Shown here piece after piece: positions 1-5,927 of a stretch of 12,424 nt of DNA. Numbering within the stretch: position 1 is the stretch's first letter; every line of letters starts with the position of its first letter. Under the pieces are notes generated by a model. It made no database searches, was not told the DNA's origin, and was given only the letters and a program-made list of their open reading frames with translations. Origin of the DNA: Gemmatimonadales bacterium (GTDB taxonomy: Bacteria; Gemmatimonadota; Gemmatimonadetes; Gemmatimonadales; GWC2-71-9); assembly GCA_013813145.1 (NCBI GenBank), contig JACCSE010000015.1:1-12424 (forward strand), written 5' to 3'. Position numbers and translations under genes: made by a program.

Positions 1-171
1 GGTGAGCACCTGGCCCGCCGGCGCGACCACGGCAACCGTATCTGGCTGCTGCTGACGGCGGAGGTCTGGTACCGCCGGTACATCTCGGGACGCTCGATCG
101 CGGACCTGGAGGCGGAGCTCGCCGGCCAGGGAGACAGCCGCCCGTCCCCACTCGCACGGACCGCATCGTGA
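1..171 (+). CDS. asparagine synthase-like protein, C-terminal end (5' end outside window)
   Basis: The frame is open from base 1 to the TGA at 169-171, giving 56 residues. They contain the pattern seen at the C-terminus of class-II glutamine-hydrolysing asparagine synthases: a charged stretch RRRDHGNRIW followed by LLLTAEVWYRRYI, comparable to the family's 'DHS..LW.LL.LE.W.R' ending. Such enzymes amidate aspartate, or in specialised paralogues a sugar or peptide carboxylate, using ATP and glutamine. None of the catalytic part is in the window, so the true substrate cannot be read. The stop overlaps the GTG start of the next gene (GTGA), which suggests translational coupling with the Coq4-like gene. 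The family call rests on the tail alone and is moderate. Confidence 0.6.
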   Translation, partial: GEHLARRRDHGNRIWLLLTAEVWYRRYISGRSIADLEAELAGQGDSRPSPLARTAS

Positions 172-860
172 GCGGGCAGGCCGCCATCGAACGGCAGCGC
201 TCGACCGCGAGCGGAGCGAGTGCCGCGGACCTGCTCCTGTCGGCCTTCGACTGGGAGGGCGACCGGGAGACGCTCACGCTCGGGGAGGCGGTGCAGCGCT
301 TCCGGGACGTGAACGGGTACGTCGGGCTACCGGTGCCGGCCAAGCCGGCATTCCTGAAGGTCTTCCGCCGGCTGATCAACGGTCCCCGCCCGCCGGAGCG
401 GATCTACCTGGTGCACGACGCGTCTCACGTGCTGACCGGCACCACGTTCACCCACGACGAGCCGCCCCTGGTGCTGCTCGCGGGCGAAGCGGCGGAGCAG
501 GGGCTCTACTTCGCTTCGCGCGGGGTGCCGAAGGCGATCGGATGGGTGCTGTTCTACGGCGGGGCCTTCGTGGAGTGCGCTCGGCGGATCGCTCCGTTCG
601 GGCAGGTGTTCCGGGGGATTCGGCTGGGGATCTTCAGCCGGGCCTATGATCACGCGAGACGCGCCGGGCTCACCGATCTCTTCAATCTGCCGGTGGACGA
701 GTTGTGGAACCTCCCGGTGGCGGAAGCGCGCCGGCGGGTGGGCATCCCGGCCGAGGGCACCGCGCGAGAGATGTATCGGGGGATTCCGGTACCCGCGGAG
801 ATGGCCGCGGCATTGAGGGGTGAGTGGCGGGGGTTTGGGACCGGCCCGCTGTCAGGATGA
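168..860 (+). CDS. Coq4-like protein (putative)
   Basis: This 230-residue protein resembles the COQ4 family, whose members act in ubiquinone biosynthesis and bind a divalent metal through an HDxxH-x11-E motif. Visible here is HDASH at residues 83-87, with acidic candidates at E98 (10 residues after H87, one short of the canonical spacing) and E107 in a GEAAEQG stretch. The C-terminal part (about 180-193, W-NLPVAEARRRVGI) matches the 'PL-EVR--LGI' ending that I recall for Coq4 proteins. Its length is close to bacterial family members. No signal peptide or membrane span is evident. The GTG start overlaps the upstream stop by 4 bases. It could instead be a Coq4-fold protein with a different job, since the neighbours are not quinone genes and the glutamate spacing is unusual. 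Confidence 0.5.
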   Translation: MSGQAAIERQRSTASGASAADLLLSAFDWEGDRETLTLGEAVQRFRDVNGYVGLPVPAKPAFLKVFRRLINGPRPPERIYLVHDASHVLTGTTFTHDEPPLVLLAGEAAEQGLYFASRGVPKAIGWVLFYGGAFVECARRIAPFGQVFRGIRLGIFSRAYDHARRAGLTDLFNLPVDELWNLPVAEARRRVGIPAEGTAREMYRGIPVPAEMAAALRGEWRGFGTGPLSG

Positions 861-871
861 CAACTGGTGGA

Positions 872-896
872 AGGCAATACTAGTAACGCATTGCCT
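872..896. terminator. hairpin between convergent genes, possible bidirectional terminator
   Basis: AGGCAAT (872-878) pairs perfectly with ATTGCCT (890-896) around an 11-base loop. It lies in the 48-base gap between the convergent Coq4-like and sigma factor genes, where a shared terminator is expected. There is no T-run on either side and the stem is only 7 bp, so the terminator role is an inference. Confidence 0.3.
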
Positions 897-908
897 CCAG
901 CAGAGTTA

Positions 909-2189
909 TCAGTCAGACTTCAAGTCACTTCTACCTTCCGTCAACTGCACCATTCGTCGCTCGAGATACCGCCGCTCCGGCTCCTGCCGGGCTAGCCCGA
1001 GGGCGCGTTCGTAGGAAGCCCGGGCCTCCGCCGTTCTTCCCAGCCGCCGGCACAGGTCCGCCCGGGCCGAGTGTGCCAGGTAGTATTCCTCCAGCTCCCC
1101 GCGGCCCAGGATGTCGTCGACGAGGGCGAGACCCGCCTCGGGTCCATCGCGCATCGCCACGGCGACCGCGCGGTTCAGCTCGACAACGGGCGACGGTTCC
1201 GCCCGCGCCAGCACGTCGTAGAGCCCGACGATCTGGGCCCAGTCCGTCGCCGCCGCTCGAGGCGCGCCGGCGTGTGCGGCGGCGATCGCCGCCTGGACCG
1301 TATACGGACCGATCCGCCGCGACGAGAACGCCCGTTGTACCAGCCCCAGTCCCTCCGCGATCTGCTCCCGGTTCCAGAGCGAGCGGTCCTGGTCCTCCAG
1401 CACCACCAGCTCGCCCGAGGGCGAGGTGCGCCCGGCCCGCCGGGCCTCGTGCAGCAGCATGAGCGCCAGCAGGCCGAGAGCCTCCGGCTCCGGTAACAGC
1501 TCGACGAGCAGCCGGCCGAGCCGGATGGCCTCGGTGGAGAGATCGTGCCGGGTGACCGACTCGCCCGACGAAGCGGAGTAGCCCTCGTTGAACACCAGAT
1601 AGATGACGTGCAGCACCACGTCGAGCCGGTCCGGAAGGTCGGCCAGGCCGGGGACCTCGTAAGGAATCCGCGCGTCGCGGATCTTGGCCTTGGCCCGCAC
1701 GATGCGTTGCGCCAGTGCGGCCGGCCGCGCGAGGAACGCCCGGGCGATCTCCTCGGTGGTGAGGCCGCAGATGGTGCGCAAGGTGAGCGCGATCTGCGCC
1801 TCCGGCGCCAGGGCCGGGTGGCAGCAGGTGAAGATCAGCCGAAGCCGGTCGTCGGCGACGCCCTCTTCATCCAGCCCGGCGGGTTCGCCTGGGTCGGCGT
1901 CGAGCCGCTCGGCGATCGCCCCGAGGGACGCGTCGAACCGGGCCCGCCGCCGGAGTCCGTCGATGGCCTTGAAACGGCCGGCCGAAATCAGCCATGCGCG
2001 GGGGTTGCCGGGCACGCCGTCCCGCGGCCAGCGCTCCACCGCGGCGGTGAAAGCGTCGTGCAGCGCCTCCTCGGCCAGGTCGAAGTCCCCGAGCAGACGG
2101 ATCAGCGTGGCGAGGACCCGGCGCGACTCGGAGCGGTAGACGGTATCGACCACGTCGCGGGCGCGCTGAGCGGTAACGGCCTCGGTCAT
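909..2189 (-). CDS. ECF42-family RNA polymerase sigma factor (sigma-70 family, DUF6596, TPR-like C-terminus)
   Basis: This 426-residue sigma factor is much longer than ordinary ECF sigmas (about 180-200 residues), as expected for group ECF42. Region 2 spans about residues 11-80 and region 4 about 128-175. The ECF42/DUF6596 signatures follow: DRLRLIFTCCHPAL (115-127) and YLVFNEGYSASSGE (197-210). The C-terminal 330-415 stretch is helical and Ala/Arg/Glu rich with TPR-like spacing (LGRTAEARASYERAL). In this group the C-terminal extension is known to be needed for activity and no membrane anti-sigma is used. The frame stays open upstream to 2519, but that part is a shadow of the DoxX gene; the ATG at 2187-2189 overlaps the DoxX stop as ATGA and begins the conserved protein. 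It is the last gene of the operon and probably drives the promoter at 3467-3493. Confidence 0.94.
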   Translation of the reverse strand: MTEAVTAQRARDVVDTVYRSESRRVLATLIRLLGDFDLAEEALHDAFTAAVERWPRDGVPGNPRAWLISAGRFKAIDGLRRRARFDASLGAIAERLDADPGEPAGLDEEGVADDRLRLIFTCCHPALAPEAQIALTLRTICGLTTEEIARAFLARPAALAQRIVRAKAKIRDARIPYEVPGLADLPDRLDVVLHVIYLVFNEGYSASSGESVTRHDLSTEAIRLGRLLVELLPEPEALGLLALMLLHEARRAGRTSPSGELVVLEDQDRSLWNREQIAEGLGLVQRAFSSRRIGPYTVQAAIAAAHAGAPRAAATDWAQIVGLYDVLARAEPSPVVELNRAVAVAMRDGPEAGLALVDDILGRGELEEYYLAHSARADLCRRLGRTAEARASYERALGLARQEPERRYLERRMVQLTEGRSDLKSD

Positions 2190-2599
2190 CCGCCGCGACC
2201 CGGCAGGCGGTCCCAGTGCCGCAGCAGGAAGAGCGCGATGAAGGCGCCGAGCACCGGAATGCTGGCGGTGAAGAGGTGGTTCTCGGGACTGCCCCAGGGA
2301 TCGAGCAGCTGCCGCCAGGACACCAGCACGGTCACCGCGTGCAGCGCCAGCGCCGCGCCGTACGCCACGGTGCGGAATGCTCCGAGGAACAGACAGACCG
2401 CGAGGGCGACCTCCACCGCGCCGAACAGGTAGCCCAAACTCTGGGAGACGCCGAGCCCGTAGAAGTGCCCCCAGATAGCGACGGTGTTCTCCGGCACCAC
2501 GAACTTCTCCACGCCCCACTGAAGCAGAAAGACGCCGAGCGTGATTCGGAGTGCCAGCGTCGCCGCGGACAGGGCCCGGGTGAGTGTTTCATCGTTCAT
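2186..2599 (-). CDS. DoxX-like four-helix membrane protein
   Basis: This 137-residue hydrophobic protein has four likely membrane helices at about 12-30, 52-73, 77-96 and 112-127. The first helix is followed by WGVEKFVVPE, comparable to the 'G..K...P' pattern after helix 1 in DoxX/DoxD-like proteins. Family members sit in the cytoplasmic membrane; some are linked to thiosulfate:quinone oxidoreduction or oxidative stress, but no reaction can be assigned here. The ATG at 2597-2599 has a GGGAG ribosome binding site (2605-2609) five bases away. Its stop overlaps the sigma factor start by 4 bases, so the two are probably translationally coupled. It lies 50 bases downstream of the VOC gene in the ECF42 operon. 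Confidence 0.75.
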   Translation of the reverse strand: MNDETLTRALSAATLALRITLGVFLLQWGVEKFVVPENTVAIWGHFYGLGVSQSLGYLFGAVEVALAVCLFLGAFRTVAYGAALALHAVTVLVSWRQLLDPWGSPENHLFTASIPVLGAFIALFLLRHWDRLPGRGG

Positions 2600-2649
2600 G
2601 AGGACTCCCTGCCGGAAAATTAACCTGCCCTCGGCGGAGGTGACGCAGT

Positions 2650-3027
2650 CTACTGGTTGACCAGGTTGTGAATGTTTCCGTCCGGATCCTTGAACCAGGC
2701 CGTCTTTATCTCTCCCGACACGTGCACGTCTCCCTCTCGAGTGGTGCCGGGCAGATCGTACCGCTCGAACGCCACCCCCTTGGCGCCGAGGCTCCGCACG
2801 AGCTCCTCGAAGCGAGAGCCGACTGACCAGGTAACTCCGGTAGCCTGGTTGGTTCCCGCATACTGTGACCGATAGACGAAGAGCCGGGTGCTCCCGGTCT
2901 GGTACAGCAGAAACTCCGGATCCTCGGGGCCGGCCTGCTTCAGGCCGAGCTTGCCTTCATAGAACTTCTTGGCCACCTGAAGATCCTTGACTCCAACGGT
3001 GGCGGTAGCGTCTCTGTCTCCCAACAT
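2650..3027 (-). CDS. VOC-superfamily (glyoxalase/bleomycin resistance-fold) protein
   Basis: At 125 residues this is one two-module VOC domain. The N-terminal module has the typical 'V-D-x2-A-x2-FY' strand and helix (V13, D15, FY at 22-23), and the C-terminal module ends in the hallmark DPDGN at 114-118. The positions that normally hold metal ligands look altered: Thr8 stands where His is usual, and Asn121 where the Glu after DPDGN is usual. A metal-dependent glyoxalase I or dioxygenase role is therefore doubtful, and a binding or sequestering role is possible. The ATG has a clear AGGGAG site (3034-3039) inside the end of the upstream gene, whose stop lies one base away. Hand-counted GC over 2641-3000 is about 61%, below the sigma gene (73% at 1621-1680). 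Confidence 0.87.
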   Translation of the reverse strand: MLGDRDATATVGVKDLQVAKKFYEGKLGLKQAGPEDPEFLLYQTGSTRLFVYRSQYAGTNQATGVTWSVGSRFEELVRSLGAKGVAFERYDLPGTTREGDVHVSGEIKTAWFKDPDGNIHNLVNQ

Positions 3028-3028
3028 A

Positions 3029-3424
3029 CTAGTCTCCCTGGGTTATGGTTCGCGACCAGTGCGGGCCTCGAAGCTGCTCCAGCTCCATGATCGGGCGCAC
3101 CTCGACGCCGCCGAGGCGGGCCGACGGAATCCTCGAGGCAACCTGGATGGCCTCGTTCAGGTCCCGGGCCTCGATGAGAAAGAACCCGGCCAACTGCTCC
3201 CTGGTCTCGGCGTAGGGCCCGTCCGCCGTCGCCAGCTTGCCGTTCCGAACCCGGACGACGGTGGCGGTCTGAACGGTCTGGAGGGCCTCCGCGGTGATGT
3301 AGTGGCCGCTCCTGCGGAGCTCCTCATCGTAATCCAGGTACTCGCCCACGAGGGCGTCCCACTCCGGCCTCGGCAATGCGCCGAGCAGCTCCTCGTCGCT
3401 GTAGATCAAACACAGGTATTTCAC
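3029..3424 (-). CDS. DGPF/YCII-domain protein, ECF42 partner
   Basis: This 131-residue protein is a standalone YCII-related (DGPF) domain: the N-terminal strand MKYLCLIYSDEE, a central DGPYAETREQLAGFF (68-82) containing the DGPF-type signature as DGPY, and a C-terminal VEVRPIMEL. DGPF proteins are encoded beside ECF42 sigma factors in many phyla and are the usual targets of that sigma; their biochemical activity is not established. The start is GTG at 3422-3424, with a strong GGAGG site (3430-3434) five bases upstream; no better start exists in frame. It is the first gene of the four-gene operon, 42 bases downstream of the -10 element of the predicted ECF42 promoter. Confidence 0.94.
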   Translation of the reverse strand: MKYLCLIYSDEELLGALPRPEWDALVGEYLDYDEELRRSGHYITAEALQTVQTATVVRVRNGKLATADGPYAETREQLAGFFLIEARDLNEAIQVASRIPSARLGGVEVRPIMELEQLRGPHWSRTITQGD

Positions 3425-3466
3425 GGCGTCCTCCGGGACGGAGTCGAACGGCTGTGGATACTGGTA

Positions 3467-3493
3467 GTCGTTCGACCGGGCCGAAAATCGACA
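3467..3493 (-). promoter_or_regulatory. predicted ECF42-dependent promoter of the DGPF-VOC-DoxX-sigma operon
   Basis: On the minus strand TGTCGA (3488-3493) is followed after exactly 17 bases by CGAC (3467-3470). From published ECF42 work in Streptomyces I recall the group's promoter as TGTCGA in the -35 region and CG(A/T)C in the -10 region, so both elements match. It lies 42 bases upstream of the GTG of the first operon gene, leaving room for a short leader with the GGAGG site. As the sigma factor is the last gene of this operon, positive autoregulation is the natural inference. Confidence 0.72.
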
Positions 3494-3584
3494 AGCGCCC
3501 TGGTCCGCGCTCCGGGTTGAGGCGAGTCACGCGTGGGTCACGCCCTGGGATCACTTTGTGGGGGAACTCAACCGCGAGGTGTCC

Positions 3585-3956
3585 ATGCAGCCGCCCGTCC
3601 GACTCGCTCTCCTTCTGGTCATGACCCTTACGACGGCTGCCGGCGCGCAGCACGCGCCCATCGTGGGCCCCCGGCCGAGCCAGGTTCTGGCTGTGGCGGC
3701 CCAGGGACCGCTCCGGCAGCCGCTCGCGATCGATTCGGTGCGGCGCGATATCCGCCCCACGCACTGGAAAAAGGGGGCACTGATCGGTGGGATTACGATC
3801 GGGCTCGGACTGGCGTTGTCGGCCATGGCCTGGTGCAACGCGGACAGCCCGTGCGGAGAGGGAGCCGTGCCCTTCTCGTTTCTGGCAGGCGGCGCGGTCG
3901 GCGGACTGATCGGCGCACTGATAGGGGGTCAGTTTCCCAAGGAGGAAGACCCCTGA
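3585..3956 (+). CDS. secreted or membrane glycine-zipper protein, function unknown
   Basis: The protein has 123 residues from the ATG at 3585. That start is chosen because it directly begins a signal peptide: a hydrophobic core LALLLVMTLTTA and a likely cleavage after AGA (19-21); GAGG at 3576-3579 lies five bases upstream. The frame stays open to a GTG at 3558, which would add nine charged residues before the signal. The mature part has a polar stretch, then two glycine-zipper-like hydrophobic segments at about 64-83 (GALIGGITIGLGLALSA) and 99-115 (FLAGGAVGGLIGALIGG). Between them are C84 and C90, which could form a disulfide. No enzymatic motif is seen. Similar short proteins occur in periplasmic or outer-membrane contexts, but I cannot assign a function. 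Its 3' end overlaps the convergent crcB remnant by 28 bases. Confidence 0.65.
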   Translation: MQPPVRLALLLVMTLTTAAGAQHAPIVGPRPSQVLAVAAQGPLRQPLAIDSVRRDIRPTHWKKGALIGGITIGLGLALSAMAWCNADSPCGEGAVPFSFLAGGAVGGLIGALIGGQFPKEEDP

Positions 3957-4214
3957 CCGTGGGCGGCGATTCCCTCGTGGGCGAGGGCAAGCCCGACGAA
4001 CATCCCGAGCAACGAGAGCAGTACGCTTCCCGCGACGTACCAGCCGGCCCTCATCCACTCTCCATCCTTCAGCAGGACTATGGTTTCATAGCTGAAGGCG
4101 GAAAAGGTGGTGTACCCCCCGCAGAAGCCGACGGTAAGCAGGGCACGCATTTCGGGCGTGAGGGTCGCGGTCTCGAGGCCGTAGCGGGCTGCCCGCGGCG
4201 ATGTACCAGAGCAT
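3929..4214 (-). pseudogene. crcB: crcB (fluoride channel Fluc), internally deleted and frameshifted
   Basis: The C-terminal half of a CrcB fluoride exporter is clear: LTPEMRALLTVGFCGGYTTF, then SAFSYE, helix 4 and the stop at 3929-3931. It keeps the GxxGxxTTFS helix-break motif and the phenylalanines of the Phe box. Upstream, an ATG at 4212-4214 with an AAGGGG ribosome site (4221-4226) starts MLWYIAAGS, a normal CrcB N-terminus, but in a different frame. Only about 30 bases separate this start from the ARYGLE stretch that should come some 45-50 residues later, so most of helices 1 and 2 is missing. In the C-terminal frame a TGA lies at the old start, so the longest intact piece is 73 residues. 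This is most simply a pseudogene made by deletion; an assembly error is the alternative. No fluoride riboswitch fits in the 37 bases up to the tRNA. Confidence 0.8.
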
Positions 4215-4251
4215 CAGCGACCCCTTGTCTCCTCGGTCTCCCCTGCGAACA

Positions 4252-4338
4252 CGGCGTGGGTGAGATTCGAACTCACGAAGGACTTTCGCCCTTGGCGGTT
4301 TTCAAGACCGCTGCCTTCAACCACTCGGCCACCACGCC
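4252..4338 (-). tRNA. tRNA-Ser, anticodon UGA
   Basis: A complete 87-base class II tRNA is seen on the minus strand. The acceptor arms GGCGTGG (4332-4338) and CCACGCC (4253-4259) pair fully, with discriminator G at 4252. The D-arm begins with TGGCCGAGTGG. The anticodon stem GCGGT/ACCGC closes loop CTTGAAA with anticodon TGA (4302-4304), a long variable arm typical of tRNA-Ser follows, and the T-arm is GTGAG-TTCGAAT-CTCAC. It reads UCA codons and, by wobble, other UCN codons. No 3' CCA is encoded, so CCA must be added by a nucleotidyltransferase. The gene lies directly upstream of the broken crcB on the same strand. Confidence 0.98.
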
Positions 4339-4563
4339 CATTCGAGGAAAGCTCCTCCCGCCATGTAATTTAGGCAAGCCAACACCCGATGGCGTCAGCA
4401 ACTGTGGCGAAGTGTGCGGAAGGTGGAGATCGAGAGGGCGCTCCGCATCGCCCCCGTGCTGTCGCACCGAGGCCTATCGCGGAGGTGTTCCGGCCAATAG
4501 GATAGTGCGCCTGTCCGCTGTCACATGCGAGTGTGCTTTACCCCCGTCACCACCACCTCAGCC

Positions 4564-4857
4564 ATGGCCGACACATTCGTCTGTCCAAACTGCGGGAAGA
4601 CATATCCCTGGAACACAGAGATGTACAATTGGGCTGCTGAGATGTGCACGGTCTGCTCCCCAGTCATCACAGGAGAGCAGGTGGCCATCGCCGCGTCTCA
4701 AGCAAGGCTCCCAGGGCGCGTAATCTTGACCGGCCTGAAACTGCCGATGGCCGACCTACTCGTCCTTACGTTCAAGATGAGCATCGCCGGGGTAATAGTC
4801 GGGATTCTCTTCTACGGGGTGTTCTTGCTCTTGCAGGCGGTGCTCGATGGCGGGTGA
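4564..4857 (+). CDS. small zinc-ribbon plus transmembrane protein, function unknown
   Basis: From the ATG at 4564 this is 97 residues. An N-terminal CPNC (7-10) and CTVC (28-31) form a C-x2-C...C-x2-C zinc-ribbon-like site, and a hydrophobic segment at about 70-92 could be one membrane helix near the C-terminus. An ATG at 4525 in the same frame would add 13 residues of no evident character; I prefer 4564 because the ribbon begins there, but neither start has a visible ribosome site. GC is 54% by hand count over 4561-4680, far below the flanks (77% at 7141-7200), which suggests recent acquisition or weak constraint. It stands alone between the tRNA and the lipoproteins, and I recognise no family. 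If it is not a gene, 4339-5004 would be a gene-free stretch. Confidence 0.5.
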   Translation: MADTFVCPNCGKTYPWNTEMYNWAAEMCTVCSPVITGEQVAIAASQARLPGRVILTGLKLPMADLLVLTFKMSIAGVIVGILFYGVFLLLQAVLDGG

Positions 4858-4905
4858 GTAAAGGGTGTCGGCGCAGGTCGGACGATGTACATCGAGGAAG
4901 CGGCG

Positions 4906-4940
4906 CGGGCTCCCCCACCCCTGTAGGTCGGCGGAGCCCG
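4906..4940. terminator. GC-rich hairpin between convergent genes
   Basis: CGGGCTCC (4906-4913) pairs perfectly with GGAGCCCG (4933-4940) around a 19-base loop, followed on the plus strand by only TTTG. It lies between the convergent zinc-ribbon gene (end 4857) and the cupredoxin lipoprotein gene (end 5005), where transcription from both sides should stop. The short T-run and long loop make it a weak intrinsic terminator candidate. Confidence 0.3.
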
Positions 4941-5004
4941 TTTGCGCAGAGAGAATTTTTGACACGAGACAGATGGATGCTGAGCGCCGCGCGCCCCAAT
5001 CCGT

Positions 5005-5895
5005 TCAGCTCACCGTGACCCTCTTAGCCATGCCGTGCTCGAAGTGGGGCTTACCGTCCTTGCCCTCGGGGACGAAGCAGAGGAGCGCGTAGTCGCCCGG
5101 CGGCAAATCGAGCGCCACCCAGGCGTGCGCGCCCGGCATGATGCCGCTGACGCCGCCGTATACGGTGCCGGGCGCAGGACCGACAGGCTTCATGCCCCAC
5201 TCAGCGAAGTCGATCGGGTCCTTCCCCGATTTCAAGCGCACGATGGCCAGCTCATGCGGCTGAGGCCCGTGGTTCTCGACCCGCAGCATCTGTTGCCCGG
5301 CCTTGAGTGGCTGGGACAGTTGGAAGTCGAAATCCACCAGCTTCATGACGACATCCGCCGCGGGCTCCTCGCCAGGGGACGGCTTCGGCCCGGTCACGGT
5401 GAGCGGGCGCACCATCCCCTTCATGACGTGGGGCACTCCATCCGCGGTCGGGATGAAGCAGATCATGGCGTAATTGCCAGGCTCCACCATGAGCGTGGTG
5501 CTGGCAGCGCTCCTTCCTTCCCGCGGATTTGGTCCCCCAGCCATGCTGGCCCACCGGGGCGGGTGCCCCCCGGACTTGAGCGCAGCCATGAAATCATCGG
5601 CAGTCTTCCCGTCCTCCAGCTTGACAAGCTGCACGTGGTGCAGCGAGGGGCCATTGTTGACGAGCTGGAAGGTCGTGAGCCCGGCCGGGATCTTCGCCGG
5701 AGCCTCAAACGCATAGTCCATAGTGGTGACGGTCACGACATGGGCGGCGCCGCTGCCAGCATCGCCGGGCGCCTCGGCAGCCGCCGTGGAAGCGGAGTCA
5801 GTGGCAATGTCGCGCGCGGGCGCGCCGGAGCCACACGCGGCGAGCATGAGCGCTGCCACGGGCATCGCAGCGGGCCGTAGGATGGGAGTGAGCAC
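5005..5895 (-). CDS. lipoprotein with two tandem cupredoxin-like domains
   Basis: The 296-residue protein begins with a lipoprotein signal ending in LAAC (Cys21), then a low-complexity Ala/Ser/Gly linker to about 50. Two homologous domains follow, about 52-168 and 182-296. Each ends in a strand-loop with the order Cys-His-Met: C146, H156, M161 (CFIPTADGVPHVMKGM) and C273, H284, M289 (CFVPEGKDGKPHFEHGM). Each has an upstream His at the expected fourth position (H86 or H87; H214 in QPHELAIV). This His-Cys-His-Met set is that of type 1 copper sites, although the Cys-His loop is longer than in plastocyanin. The likely role is periplasmic copper binding or electron transfer, anchored to a membrane; the partner is unknown. 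Start is GTG at 5893-5895 with GGAG (5901-5904) five bases away. It is the second gene after the Bor-like gene, 32 bases downstream. Confidence 0.82.
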   Translation of the reverse strand: MLTPILRPAAMPVAALMLAACGSGAPARDIATDSASTAAAEAPGDAGSGAAHVVTVTTMDYAFEAPAKIPAGLTTFQLVNNGPSLHHVQLVKLEDGKTADDFMAALKSGGHPPRWASMAGGPNPREGRSAASTTLMVEPGNYAMICFIPTADGVPHVMKGMVRPLTVTGPKPSPGEEPAADVVMKLVDFDFQLSQPLKAGQQMLRVENHGPQPHELAIVRLKSGKDPIDFAEWGMKPVGPAPGTVYGGVSGIMPGAHAWVALDLPPGDYALLCFVPEGKDGKPHFEHGMAKRVTVS

Positions 5896-5927
5896 AAGGA
5901 CTCCGGGCGAGGGTTTGTGAACACTTA

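Noticed and set aside
2190..2519. 110-codon upstream extension of the sigma factor frame
   Set aside because: It is the out-of-frame shadow of the DoxX-like gene; conserved sigma sequence begins at the ATG at 2187-2189.
4215..4251. Fluoride riboswitch upstream of crcB
   Set aside because: Only 37 bases separate the old crcB start from the tRNA and I see no pseudoknot-forming fluoride riboswitch core in them.
4252..4338. tRNA-Ser as an integration site with a direct repeat
   Set aside because: I found no second copy of the tRNA 3' end in the window and no integrase gene, so no element boundary can be claimed.
4339..4400. Promoter for tRNA-Ser on the minus strand (AT-rich TAAATT stretch)
   Set aside because: A -10-like sequence is present but no -35 box at proper spacing, and the distance to the tRNA is not diagnostic.
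3533..4723. 396-residue open frame on the plus strand through the glycine-zipper gene, crcB and tRNA
   Set aside because: It runs through a tRNA gene in antisense and its composition is not protein-like; the real genes lie in other frames.
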